A DNA stretch of 64,000 bases. Source: Proteus appendicitidis. Its GTDB lineage: Bacteria > Pseudomonadota > Gammaproteobacteria > Enterobacterales > Enterobacteriaceae. The first letter of the stretch is position 1. Each line of letters opens with the position of its first letter. A model generated the notes under the pieces. That model worked only from the letters and a program-made list of their open reading frames with translations. It was not told where the DNA came from and searched no databases. Below, piece after piece: positions 26,486 to 35,141 of the stretch. The DNA lies in NCBI RefSeq assembly GCF_030271835.1, contig NZ_CP127389.1:992001-1056000 (forward strand). Direction: 5' to 3'. The translations under genes were made by a program, and so were the position numbers.

Positions 26486-27043
26486 TTAGTAAAGGGTTAC
26501 GCTAAGTAGCCATTGTAAAACGTCTACTCGTAGATAATTCAGAGCGTAAAGTACAAGAATAACAATCATTGCAGAGAAATCTAAACCGCCCATTGCCGGA
26601 ATTACACGACGAATTGGCGCCATTAAAGGTTCTGTTAATTGATATAAAAGATGATCAATTGGGTTACGACCTTGGCTTACCCAGCTAAGAATTGCGCGGA
26701 TAATGATCAACCAGAAAATCATCTTACCGGCTGCTGTGAGCAGTTCAATAAAGGCAAATGGGAACATTAAAGAGAAAGGAATAGATGTCCCTGATAAGTA
26801 AGATGGAATAATAATACCAAGCAGAATGAGGATATAGGCTAATAAGACTGAAGCGGTATCAATAGGACCAATAGAAGGAATAACACTTCTTAATGGACGA
26901 ACAATTGGCTGTGTGATTTTGACGATAAATTGTGAAAAAGGATTATAAAAATCAGCTCTGACACATTGCATCCAAACACGTAATAGAAGTACGGATGTGT
27001 AGAGTTGAAGAAGAGTCAGAATGACGAAATTTAAAAAATTCAT
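26486..27043 (-). CDS. yggT: YggT family integral membrane protein
   Basis: This 185-aa inner-membrane protein has two YGGT repeats, each with paired hydrophobic helices and the repeat signature ([20 protein letters not shown] and [20 protein letters not shown]). E. coli YggT has been linked to osmotic shock tolerance and K+ uptake; elsewhere the family is tied to cell-division loci. It lies between proC and rdgB in the widely conserved yggS-proC-yggT order. Confidence 0.92.
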   Translation of the reverse strand: MNFLNFVILTLLQLYTSVLLLRVWMQCVRADFYNPFSQFIVKITQPIVRPLRSVIPSIGPIDTASVLLAYILILLGIIIPSYLSGTSIPFSLMFPFAFIELLTAAGKMIFWLIIIRAILSWVSQGRNPIDHLLYQLTEPLMAPIRRVIPAMGGLDFSAMIVILVLYALNYLRVDVLQWLLSVTLY

Positions 27044-27061
27044 TAGTTGGCCCTGATGAAA

Positions 27062-27880
27062 TTAAAATTGTTTTTCCATTTCTTGCGCACGTTTAATTGC
27101 AGCTTGCATGGCAGAAGCGACGTTTTCAGGTAATTTTCCTTCATAAAACTGCATAAGTGCAGCCGCTGTCGTTCCACCTTTTGATGTTACTTGCTCACGT
27201 AAAGTTGAGAAAGGCAACATATGTTGTTTCTCAGCTAAAGCGGTAGAACCACTTGCGGCTTGTTGCACAATAGCTCTTGCTACTTCAGGTGAAAAACCTA
27301 AACGTTCAGCTTCTTGTTGCATGGATTCCATAAACAAGAAGAAATAAGCGGGTGCACTACCAGCAACGGCGATAATATCATTGATGGCAGATTCTTGCTC
27401 TACCCAAACAGTTGTTCCGACACTTTTCATTAATTCGTCGGCAAACTGTTTATCTTGAGATGAAAGTGAATTGTGCGCAAACATACCACTTAAGCCTTTA
27501 CCTACTAATGCCGGAGTATTTGGCATAATGCGAACAAGCTGTAATTGAGTCGCAAAATAGTCGTTATAACGTGTAGCAGGAATGCCAGCAGCGATAGTAA
27601 GGACCAACTTTTTACTCATTGCGATATTTTGTAAGGGCTTACAAACTTCTTCCATCATTTGTGGTTTGACTGCCAGCACAATGACATCCGCTTTTTGAAC
27701 GGCATCAATATTGTCATTAGTACTATGAATGCCGAACTCTTTTTCTAAAGGTTCACGGCGAACGGCAGAAGGTGAGCTGACGGTTATCTTATGTGCTGGA
27801 TATCCACCTTGAACCAACCCTGCAATAATGGCATGAGCCATATTCCCAGCGCCAATAAAAGCGATGTTACGATGTTCCAT
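27062..27880 (-). CDS. proC: Pyrroline-5-carboxylate reductase
   Basis: This 272-aa NADPH-dependent enzyme carries out the last step of proline synthesis. The Rossmann nucleotide site is FIGAGNMAHAIIAGL (residues 8-22), followed by VVLAVKPQ, RIMPNTPALVGKG and GSAPAYFFLFMES. The C-terminal signature VTSKGGTTAAAL is intact. It sits between yggS and yggT, unlike in E. coli where proC is elsewhere. Its pathway partners proB and proA are also in this window (59973-62341). Confidence 0.96.
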   Translation of the reverse strand: MEHRNIAFIGAGNMAHAIIAGLVQGGYPAHKITVSSPSAVRREPLEKEFGIHSTNDNIDAVQKADVIVLAVKPQMMEEVCKPLQNIAMSKKLVLTIAAGIPATRYNDYFATQLQLVRIMPNTPALVGKGLSGMFAHNSLSSQDKQFADELMKSVGTTVWVEQESAINDIIAVAGSAPAYFFLFMESMQQEAERLGFSPEVARAIVQQAASGSTALAEKQHMLPFSTLREQVTSKGGTTAAALMQFYEGKLPENVASAMQAAIKRAQEMEKQF

Positions 27881-27894
27881 ATAAACCTCTATTT

Positions 27895-28593
27895 CTACTT
27901 AGTCGCGTAATCTCTTGCGCCAAAAATTGCTGTACCAATACGAACGAGCGTTGAACCACAAGCAATCGCCGCTTCCATATCACTCGTCATTCCCATAGAT
28001 AACGTATCTATATTGGGATATTGAGATTGTAATTGCTTAAATGCGAGATGCATTTTTTTTAACACTTCAACTTGTTTGTCATACTCACTTTCAGGTGCTG
28101 GGATCGCCATTAATCCACGTAATTTAATACCTGAAAGAATAGAAATTTGCGCTGCTAACCCATCAAGCTCTGTCAGATTAATACCTGATTTACTATTTTC
28201 ATCACTGATATTGATTTGAATAAGCACATTTAATGGTGGCAATGTGTCAGGACGTTGGTCACTTAATCTTTGCGCAATTTTTAATCTATCAATGGTATGG
28301 CACCAATCGAAATTCTCAGCAACAAGGCGTGTTTTATTTGACTGTAAAGGACCGATAAAGTGCCAAACTAAGCTGTTGTTATTAGCAAAATAATGGATTT
28401 TATCAACACCTTCTTGGACATAGTTTTCACCAAATTCAGTTTGTCCACATGCTATTGCTTTTTCGATGTCACTCGCAGGTTTTGTTTTACTCACTGCAAG
28501 TAGTGTTATTTCTTCTGAAGAACGGCCGCATTTCTGCGCTGCTGTGTCAATGTGAGACCTGACATTGACGAGATTCTGTTTAATAGTATTCAT
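27895..28593 (-). CDS. yggS: PLP homeostasis protein YggS
   Basis: This 232-aa single-domain fold III PLP-binding protein (PLPBP/COG0325) keeps free pyridoxal phosphate and 2-ketobutyrate/valine metabolism in balance and has no known catalytic activity. The PLP lysine lies in LLAVSKTKPASDI (about residue 36). GENYVQE, WHFIGPLQSNK, SMGMTSDMEAAI and VRIGTAIFGAR are also present. It is divergent from yggR with only 21 bp between start codons, so each promoter must lie in or over the other gene's leader. Confidence 0.95.
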   Translation of the reverse strand: MNTIKQNLVNVRSHIDTAAQKCGRSSEEITLLAVSKTKPASDIEKAIACGQTEFGENYVQEGVDKIHYFANNNSLVWHFIGPLQSNKTRLVAENFDWCHTIDRLKIAQRLSDQRPDTLPPLNVLIQINISDENSKSGINLTELDGLAAQISILSGIKLRGLMAIPAPESEYDKQVEVLKKMHLAFKQLQSQYPNIDTLSMGMTSDMEAAIACGSTLVRIGTAIFGARDYATK

Positions 28594-28614
28594 GGCAACT
28601 CAGGAGATAATAAG

Positions 28615-29619
28615 ATGAAAATGGAAAATTTAATTGCATATAGTGTAAAGCATAACGCTTCGGATCTGCACCTTTGTTGTGGTGATGTACCTCGATTGCG
28701 GATCAATGGGATACTTTATCAACAAAATCAATGTAAACCTATCACTTCTGATAGTCTACTCACGTGGCTCCTGCCTTTTTTGAGTGATGCTCAAAAGCAA
28801 ATTTTTGAGCATGAAGGGCAGGTTGATATGGCACTTACGCTGTCTTGTGGGCAACGACTTCGTGTTAATTTATTTCGTCAACAAAAAGGTGTTTCCGCCG
28901 TATTAAGGATCATTGAAACACAAATTCCTTCTTTAGATAAACTTCGAGTACCCAAGTCGGTTTCAACATTATTAGATAATTATTCTCATGGGCTTATTTT
29001 AGTGACTGGCGCAACCGGAAGTGGGAAATCATCGACATTAGCTGCAATGATCAATCATTTAAATCAATATCAACGTCAGCATATTTTGACATTAGAAGAT
29101 CCTATTGAATTTATGCATAGTAATAAGCAAAGCATTGTACAGCAAAGGGAAATAGGGCGAGATGTTCAACATACAGCAAATGCAATAAAGAGCGCTCTAC
29201 GCCAAGATCCGGATGTCATTATGTTGGGTGAATTAAGAGATGCACAAAGTATTCAGTTGGCATTAACGGCGGCAGAAACAGGGCATTTAGTGCTGGCAAC
29301 ATTGCATACTCAAGGAGCAGTACAAACGCTTGAGCGCGTAACTAATGTCTTTACAGGTAATGAACGTCAATGGGTTTCATCACAATTAGCGTGCAGTTTA
29401 AAGGCGATAATTTCACAAGAGTTAGTGCCTTCAACTGAAGGTGGGCGTGTGGCATTATTTGAAATAATGCAGGTTACGCAGGGTATTTCGCATCTTATAA
29501 GAGAAGGCAAATACCACCAAGTGACAACATTAATGCAAACAGGTAGCGAATACGGAATGCAAACCTTCATGTTAAGTCGGCAGCAACGCCAACATGAAGG
29601 TTTAATTCAAGCGGAGTGA
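28615..29619 (+). CDS. yggR: PilT-family ATPase YggR
   Basis: This 334-aa secretion/retraction ATPase has an N-terminal PAS-like domain (SVKHNASDLHLCCGDVPRLR), Walker A GATGSGKSS (about 131-139), Asp box LTLEDPIEF, Walker B DVIMLGELRDAQS and His box TAAETGHLVLATLHT. These are the features of PilT twitching motors. The start is ATG 28615, after AGGAG, matching E. coli YggR; longer in-frame starts would overlap yggS. No pilus structural genes are nearby. Whether it powers anything here is unknown, though an orphan prepilin peptidase gene lies 3 kb away. Confidence 0.9.
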   Translation: MKMENLIAYSVKHNASDLHLCCGDVPRLRINGILYQQNQCKPITSDSLLTWLLPFLSDAQKQIFEHEGQVDMALTLSCGQRLRVNLFRQQKGVSAVLRIIETQIPSLDKLRVPKSVSTLLDNYSHGLILVTGATGSGKSSTLAAMINHLNQYQRQHILTLEDPIEFMHSNKQSIVQQREIGRDVQHTANAIKSALRQDPDVIMLGELRDAQSIQLALTAAETGHLVLATLHTQGAVQTLERVTNVFTGNERQWVSSQLACSLKAIISQELVPSTEGGRVALFEIMQVTQGISHLIREGKYHQVTTLMQTGSEYGMQTFMLSRQQRQHEGLIQAE

Positions 29620-29666
29620 TAACTTATAAGTAAAAATAAGTGGTGTCACAAGGTGGAACTTATGTT

Positions 29667-30086
29667 TTAAAACTGCTGTTCAAACCAGCTTTCAAGAATA
29701 ATAACGGCAGATGCTGCATCTACACTGCCTTTATCTAAGGAACGGTAACCACCACGTTCAAAAAGATGAGCGCGAGCTTCTACGGTGCTAAGGCGTTCAT
29801 CATGCAATGCAATTTGTACACCAAATCGACCATGAAGGCGATTAGCAAACTTTTTAGCTTGAGTTGTGACTAACTGTTCGGTGCCATCCATATTAAGAGG
29901 TAAGCCGACAACCACTAAATCAGGTTGCCACTCTTTTATGATTTTTTCGATTAGAGTCCAATCAGGAATGCCATCTTTTGCTTTAAATGAGGCTAATGGT
30001 CTTGCGGTTCCTGTAACTTCTTGACCGATGGCGGCACCAATGCTTTTAGTACCGAAATCAAAGCCCATTACCGTTCTGTTTGACAT
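29667..30086 (-). CDS. ruvX: RuvX/YqgF family RNase H-like nuclease
   Basis: This 139-aa protein has an RNase H fold with [14 protein letters not shown] at the N-terminus (catalytic Asp) and [20 protein letters not shown] and the C-terminal [13 protein letters not shown] are also seen. The E. coli protein is implicated in pre-16S rRNA 5'-end processing and is also called a putative Holliday junction resolvase. It overlaps yqgE by one base (TAATG) in the conserved gshB-yqgE-ruvX block and is convergent with yggR. Confidence 0.95.
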   Translation of the reverse strand: MSNRTVMGFDFGTKSIGAAIGQEVTGTARPLASFKAKDGIPDWTLIEKIIKEWQPDLVVVGLPLNMDGTEQLVTTQAKKFANRLHGRFGVQIALHDERLSTVEARAHLFERGGYRSLDKGSVDAASAVIILESWFEQQF

Positions 30087-30649
30087 TATGCATGACCCGC
30101 TATTGGTGAAATGGTGTGGATATTAATCCCAATTAATTCAGCGGCTTTATGCCAACGTTCAGCAATAGGTGTATCGAAAATAATTTGAGGCGAGGCTTCA
30201 ACTGTTAGCCAGCTATTTTCTAAGATTTCTTTCTCTAATTGGCCTTGTTCCCAACTGGAATAACCTAGAGAGACTAATGTTTTTTCTGGTTGTCTTGCTG
30301 TGCCTAAGGTTTCTAATACATCTTTGGATGTTGTGATCATTGTGCTGTCACTAATTTTAATGCTAGAGCTAAAACCTGAAACTGGAGTATGCAAGATAAA
30401 ACCATGTTCTTCTGCAACTGGGCCTCCTGACATCACAGGTTTTTGTAAGCTAATCGCTTCGTCTCTATCAGTCGAAAAAATTTCCAGTTGATCTAATACA
30501 CCTTCCACAGAGATGTCTTCGATAGGTTTATTAATAATTAAGCCCATCGCACCGTTTTCATTATGTTCGCAAACATAGACGACCGAGCGTTCAAATAACG
30601 GATCGCTTAATGAAGGCATAGCAATAAGAAAATGGTTAAGTAAATTCAT
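30086..30649 (-). CDS. yqgE: UPF0301 / AlgH family protein YqgE
   Basis: This 187-aa protein is a full-length AlgH-family member: [20 protein letters not shown] at the N-terminus, [23 protein letters not shown] and [16 protein letters not shown]. The molecular function is unclear; in Pseudomonas AlgH affects alginate and virulence regulation. It lies between gshB and ruvX as in E. coli, but a structured terminator at 30686-30754 separates it from gshB, so it probably also has its own promoter. Confidence 0.94.
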   Translation of the reverse strand: MNLLNHFLIAMPSLSDPLFERSVVYVCEHNENGAMGLIINKPIEDISVEGVLDQLEIFSTDRDEAISLQKPVMSGGPVAEEHGFILHTPVSGFSSSIKISDSTMITTSKDVLETLGTARQPEKTLVSLGYSSWEQGQLEKEILENSWLTVEASPQIIFDTPIAERWHKAAELIGINIHTISPIAGHA

Positions 30650-30685
30650 AATAGTCGTACTGTTCCCTGATCATTTTTATTAAAA

Positions 30686-30754
30686 AACCTAGCCCTTTAT
30701 ACATTGTTTTTCTTAATGTATACCATTTATTGATTCATATATGGGGGCTAGGTT
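30686..30754 (-). terminator. Branched terminator structure between gshB and yqgE
   Basis: AACCTAGCCC (30686-30695) pairs perfectly with GGGCTAGGTT (30745-30754), enclosing a second stem TATACATT/AATGTATA. On the minus strand the outer stem is followed by TTTTTTAAT. It probably ends the rsmE-gshB transcript, with possible read-through into yqgE-ruvX. Confidence 0.75.
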
Positions 30755-30790
30755 CATGCTTTTAAACCCGTTAATCTTTGTGTTTAAAAG

Positions 30791-31747
30791 TTAGTTTTTC
30801 TTGTTTAAGCGTACTTCAATGGCATCCATTAACATGCCTGTAATAGAAACATCAGGATAAGCAGCTTCAATTTCACGGGCGCAGGTAGGGCTTGTCACGT
30901 TAATCTCAGTTAAACGATCGCCAATAACATCTAATCCAACAAAAATAAGCCCTTTTTGTTTAAGAATAGGTGCGACTTGGCGCGCAATTGCCCAATCACT
31001 TTCTGTTAATGGGCGGGCTTCTCCACGGCCACCAGCAGCTAAGTTGCCTCGCGTTTCACCTTTTGCAGGAATTCGAGCTAAGCAATAAGGCACTGGTTCG
31101 CCATCAACAACAAGAATACGTTTGTCGCCGTTAACAATTTCAGGTAAGAAATTTTGTGCCATACAGAAACGGTGACCATGTTCTGTCAATGTTTCAATAA
31201 TAACACCTACGTTTGGATCATCTTTTTTCAAGCGGAAGATTGATGCTCCCCCCATACCATCGAGTGGCTTGAAAATAACATCACCGTGTTTTTCATGGAA
31301 AGCACGTAAATGCTTAGCTTCACGAGTGACTAATGTGTCTGGTGTTAATGTTGGGAACCATGCAGTAAAGAGCTTTTCATTACAGTCACGTAAGCTTTGT
31401 GGTTTATTAACGATGAGTGTTCCCATATCTTCAGCGCGTTCTAAAATATAGGTTGCGTAGATAAATTCGGTATCAAAAGGCGGATCTTTACGCATTAAAA
31501 TGGTATCTAGTTCACCTAAAGCAATATCCTGCTCTTGGCCAAATTCAAACCATTTTTCTGGGTTTTCTTCTACGCTGAGTAAACGAGTGTGAGCGCGTGC
31601 TTCACCTTGGTGTAGGTAAAGATCGTTCATCTCCATATAATGAATTTCCCAGCCACGGCGTTGTGCTTCTAATAGCATCGCAAAGCTGGTGTCTTTTTTG
31701 ATTTTGATGGATGAAATAGGGTCCATCACAATACCTAATTTAATCAT
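30791..31747 (-). CDS. gshB: Glutathione synthetase
   Basis: This 318-aa ATP-grasp enzyme joins gamma-glutamylcysteine and glycine to make glutathione. It starts MIKLGIVMDPISSIKIKKDT and contains the ATP-grasp core DVIFKPLDGMGGASIF. RGNLAAGGRGEARPLTE and the C-terminal VGLDVIGDRLTEINVTSPT follow. Length matches E. coli (316 aa). AAGGAG lies 5 nt before the ATG. It follows rsmE by 10 bp, the same operon order as in E. coli. Confidence 0.97.
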   Translation of the reverse strand: MIKLGIVMDPISSIKIKKDTSFAMLLEAQRRGWEIHYMEMNDLYLHQGEARAHTRLLSVEENPEKWFEFGQEQDIALGELDTILMRKDPPFDTEFIYATYILERAEDMGTLIVNKPQSLRDCNEKLFTAWFPTLTPDTLVTREAKHLRAFHEKHGDVIFKPLDGMGGASIFRLKKDDPNVGVIIETLTEHGHRFCMAQNFLPEIVNGDKRILVVDGEPVPYCLARIPAKGETRGNLAAGGRGEARPLTESDWAIARQVAPILKQKGLIFVGLDVIGDRLTEINVTSPTCAREIEAAYPDVSITGMLMDAIEVRLNKKN

Positions 31748-31757
31748 TACTTCTCCT

Positions 31758-32489
31758 TTATCCCAGATCGCCGAACCGAACCTGCAAAGCGGTGATTGCG
31801 GTGAGTGCTGTTGTTTCAGTTCTTAATACACGAGGACCTAATAAAATATCAGTAAAATGGTGTTCTGCTGTCATGGCGATTTCTTCAGGGGAAAGCCCAC
31901 CTTCAGGGCCAATCAATAAACGCACTTTTTTAACAGGTAAGGGTAAGGTATTAATACTTTGGTTAGCCCTAGGATGTAGATTGAGTTTTAAACTATCATC
32001 ATTTTGAGCGCACCATTCTTCTAATGACATCACCGGCATTAATTGTGGGATGCTATTTCTACCACATTGCTCACATGCCGAGATAATAATTTTTTGCCAT
32101 TGCTGATGTTTTTTCTCTAAACGGCTAGGGTCAAGTTTAACACCACAGCGTTCTGAGATCAGTGGAGTGATCGTATTAACACCTAACTCAACTGATTTTT
32201 GGATCGTAAATTCCATTTTCTCGCCTCGTGAAAGCACTTGCCCTAAATGGAGGTCGAGAGGGGATTCTTTATCATCAACAATGCCTTCATTAATTTGCAC
32301 AGTGACTGACTTTTTTGTGCTTTCTATGATTTCAGCATCAAATACCTGATTTGAACCATCAAACAGTGCCAGTTTTTGCCCAGTAGACATTCTTAATACA
32401 CGCCCAACATGATTAGATGCTTCTTCATCTAATGCTGTTTGAGTACCTGCTGTGAGTGGTTCTGGATGATAAATGCGAGGAATACGCAT
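31758..32489 (-). CDS. rsmE: 16S rRNA (uracil1498-N3)-methyltransferase
   Basis: This 243-aa SPOUT-class SAM methyltransferase makes m3U1498 in 16S rRNA. An N-terminal PUA-like domain ([11 protein letters not shown], then [18 protein letters not shown]) precedes the trefoil-knot domain with [14 protein letters not shown] and the C-terminal [16 protein letters not shown]. It is the first gene of rsmE-gshB. The divergent neighbour is the prepilin peptidase-like gene. Confidence 0.96.
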   Translation of the reverse strand: MRIPRIYHPEPLTAGTQTALDEEASNHVGRVLRMSTGQKLALFDGSNQVFDAEIIESTKKSVTVQINEGIVDDKESPLDLHLGQVLSRGEKMEFTIQKSVELGVNTITPLISERCGVKLDPSRLEKKHQQWQKIIISACEQCGRNSIPQLMPVMSLEEWCAQNDDSLKLNLHPRANQSINTLPLPVKKVRLLIGPEGGLSPEEIAMTAEHHFTDILLGPRVLRTETTALTAITALQVRFGDLG

Positions 32490-32740
32490 AACGTGAAACC
32501 CTTACGTAAAAGATGGTTAACCGTGATAAATAAAATATGTGATATGCATCATACGCATGACATTATGGCATGCAAGTTATCACTTTGCTTTTGTCGTTAT
32601 TATAGCGTGGATCTTATTGCGTGTTTTGTCGCAAAATTTCATGTTTTCATTGTAATTAGAAAGAAAATTCTCGGTATTAAATGGATACTCTTATACAGTC
32701 GTTTAACAAGGATAACGAGGTATCTAAGGAGTAGATATTT

Positions 32741-33394
32741 ATGCCATTAAGCCGTTGTTGTTTTATAAAAACACCTTTGCTCTCTTTTTTGAATGACTTT
32801 CTTATTTTTATTAAGTTTTGTCTGCCTTTTTCTCTCTTATTTTTGTTACCTAAAACCCGTCGTAAACAACTTGTCATAAGCTACCTTATTATTTGTTTAT
32901 ATTGGTCTTTTTCAATTTATTCGTTTTCTTTATTGATAATACTTTCTGTACTAAGCTTTTATTTGTTAATACTCTCTTTCTTTGATGCTGACTATTTTCT
33001 TTTGCCTAATACGCTAACTTATTGGCTAATATTTTTAGGGTTGTTGTGTAATTACACTACATATGGATTAGTGTCTTTTGAATATGCTTTTTATGGTTTT
33101 CTAGGTGGTACGGGGTTTTTTTATAGCATCTATTTATGGGGATATTTTATCTGCCAAAAATGTATTTTAGGTTTTGGCGATGTGAAATTATTTGGTGCTA
33201 TTGGTGCATGGTGTGGATTTGAAAAATTACCCTATATTCTTTTGCTTGGCTCTTTTTTAGGATTAGGTGTGTATTTTACAGTATTAATCACAATAAAAGA
33301 TCACATAAAAAAAGTGGCATTTGGCTCTTGTCTTTCATTTTCAACATTAATGGTATTAGGTTGCTATTTTTCGTCTTATAATCTCTTTAATTAA
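32741..33394 (+). CDS. Prepilin peptidase-like A24 aspartic protease, short form
   Basis: This 217-aa polytopic membrane protein of about 6-7 helices belongs to the type 4 prepilin peptidase family. Both catalytic aspartates are present: one in SFFDADYFLLPN (about residue 84) and one in the GxGD motif GFGDVKLFGA. It lacks the usual N-terminal cysteine-rich methyltransferase domain, so it could cleave class III signal peptides without N-methylation. AAGGAG lies 9 nt before the ATG. No pilin or type II secretion genes are adjacent. It is probably functional given the intact catalytic residues, but its substrate is unknown. Confidence 0.78.
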   Translation: MPLSRCCFIKTPLLSFLNDFLIFIKFCLPFSLLFLLPKTRRKQLVISYLIICLYWSFSIYSFSLLIILSVLSFYLLILSFFDADYFLLPNTLTYWLIFLGLLCNYTTYGLVSFEYAFYGFLGGTGFFYSIYLWGYFICQKCILGFGDVKLFGAIGAWCGFEKLPYILLLGSFLGLGVYFTVLITIKDHIKKVAFGSCLSFSTLMVLGCYFSSYNLFN

Positions 33395-33462
33395 TTGATT
33401 TGAATGATTTTTTATGAGTTATAGCAAAAATACAAAATAGTAAGAATAATAAGAATGGAAAT

Positions 33463-33498
33463 AAAAAAGGCAGTGTGCGGAAATTAATCCGCACACTG
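33463..33498 (-). terminator. Terminator of the MBL-fold/DsbA-like transcript
   Basis: A perfect 11-bp stem, CAGTGTGCGGA / TCCGCACACTG, has a 6-nt loop. It is followed on the minus strand by TTTTTTATTT and lies 10 bp after the DsbA-like gene's stop. Confidence 0.9.
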
Positions 33499-33507
33499 AA
33501 AAGAAGA

Positions 33508-34176
33508 TTATAGGTTTTCTTTTATAAATTGCTGCCAACGTTTTGTATCACCTAAATATTTTTCAACCGATATCAGGCGATAACCTTGGTTATCTTCAAT
33601 AAATAAAGTCGGAAAACCTCGACCATTTACTTGGTTCATTAATTGTTGTGTTTGGCTTAAGTGCTGTTGAATTTGAGTTTCGCCAATTTCGGACAGTAAG
33701 GACGCAAATTGTTCAACATCAAAGCCAAGTTTTTTCACAATAAATAGCAATGTATCTTTGTCACTGATATTTAAGCCATCAAGGTAATAGGCCTCTTGCA
33801 GTGCTTTTAGTAAATAAACACCACGGTTTCCCATTTTTTCAGCAACAAGGATCGCTGAAATAGGTAACAGTGAATTTAATACCATTTCAGTGTTACCAAG
33901 AGCGTCATGGTATGCGCGACTAAAAACTTGACCTGATAATTGGCTAATACGCTCATCAATTGGCGTAACATGCTCTTTCCATGATTGACCACCCGTTACT
34001 GCTCTTGCGGGTGTAAACAATCCACCACCATGTAACTTAATGGAATTTGGAAATGCATTGCTTACTGCTTCAATCAGGGGCGCAATACCGTAGCACCAAC
34101 CACAAAGAGGATCATAAACATAGTGCAATATTTTAGTACCTTGGGTATTACCTGTATTGCTTGTTACTGAGGCCAC
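33508..34176 (-). CDS. DsbA-family thioredoxin-fold protein (CGWC active site)
   Basis: This 222-aa protein has the active site YDPLCGWCYGIAPLIEA at about residues 20-36, an alpha-helical insertion and GRGFPTLFIED with the cis-Pro typical of the DsbA/FrnE-like family. No signal peptide is seen, so it is probably cytoplasmic, unlike classical DsbA. GTG 34176 lies 13 nt inside the end of the upstream MBL-fold gene, with AAGGAGAG before it, so the two are translationally coupled. It may reduce or isomerise thiols of a shared substrate. Alternatives are 2-hydroxychromene isomerase-type or glutathione-linked enzymes, but the CGWC motif favours redox activity. Confidence 0.8.
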   Translation of the reverse strand: MASVTSNTGNTQGTKILHYVYDPLCGWCYGIAPLIEAVSNAFPNSIKLHGGGLFTPARAVTGGQSWKEHVTPIDERISQLSGQVFSRAYHDALGNTEMVLNSLLPISAILVAEKMGNRGVYLLKALQEAYYLDGLNISDKDTLLFIVKKLGFDVEQFASLLSEIGETQIQQHLSQTQQLMNQVNGRGFPTLFIEDNQGYRLISVEKYLGDTKRWQQFIKENL

Positions 34177-35036
34177 TGCATCTCTCCTTTTAGTACTTTT
34201 GCACTAAGCTCTAAACTTGATTTATCTGCTAAATTCTGATGATTTTTTTCCATCGCTGCAATAAATTCATCTGAATTTTTCGTCTTTTCAAGATTTTTCT
34301 CAGCTTCAATCAGGTAATTCATTGTAAAGTCAACTGCTTGTAGATCATATGTTGCTTTTGGTAAATAGTGACCAGGAATAACAGTTTTTGGAGATAGTGA
34401 TTTTATTTGCTGTAACGCGCTAACCCAATGTTGGCGTTCTGCCACGGTTTGTGTATCTGCTAACCAAACATGAATATTTTCAGAAACTAAAACACCACCC
34501 ATCACTGCATTAAGTTTTGGAACATACAGGTATGTTCTATCTGGAGATAGTCCGTCTAAACCTTTGACTGAAATAGTTTCACCTTCTAGAGAAAAACTAT
34601 CACCTTTTAGTACTTCAGGAATGATAATTTTCTGAGGGGCATTTTCTTTAAGTACAGGCCCCCAGTAGGCAAGTTTTCCTGCTTGGGTTTCGTTAATGGC
34701 TTTAATGGTGGGTGCTGTAGCAATGACTTTGGCATTTGGAAATGCCTTAGTAATGACATCTAACCCAAAATAAAAATCAGGATCAGAATGGCTGATATAG
34801 ATATAAGTCAGGTTTTTTCCAGAGGCTTTTATTTTGTCAACCAACGCTTGTGCATCATTTTTTTGAAATTGTGCATCAATTAATACAGCATCTTTATCGC
34901 CATAAATAATTTCAGAAGAAACTGGGAAAACACTCGCTTCTCCTGGGTTATAAATATCTAATGTTAAATCAGTTGCTAGCGCTGATGTTGCGAAGAAGGC
35001 GGTAGTTGCAAGTGTTAAAGGAAGTAATTTTTTCAT
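34164..35036 (-). CDS. Exported MBL-fold protein with degenerate metal site
   Basis: This 290-aa protein has a signal peptide (residues 1-21, cut after ALA), so it is periplasmic or exported. The metallo-beta-lactamase fold is recognisable, but the zinc motif HxHxDH reads ISHSDPDFYFG: the second and third histidines are replaced by Asp and Phe. The usual GD of the later motif reads GG, and only the PGH motif remains typical. Metal binding may be altered or lost. It overlaps the DsbA-like gene and is divergent from a LysR-type regulator, which probably controls both. The substrate is unknown. Confidence 0.78.
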   Translation of the reverse strand: MKKLLPLTLATTAFFATSALATDLTLDIYNPGEASVFPVSSEIIYGDKDAVLIDAQFQKNDAQALVDKIKASGKNLTYIYISHSDPDFYFGLDVITKAFPNAKVIATAPTIKAINETQAGKLAYWGPVLKENAPQKIIIPEVLKGDSFSLEGETISVKGLDGLSPDRTYLYVPKLNAVMGGVLVSENIHVWLADTQTVAERQHWVSALQQIKSLSPKTVIPGHYLPKATYDLQAVDFTMNYLIEAEKNLEKTKNSDEFIAAMEKNHQNLADKSSLELSAKVLKGEMQWPQ

Positions 35037-35141
35037 CTTTTGTTTTCTCCATAATGTTGTTGCTGACTATAATATGTTGCATAAAACAAGAGAAAAACCC
35101 TATTTTAGGCAATTGATTGTTGCGTAAATCGAGCAAATGAA

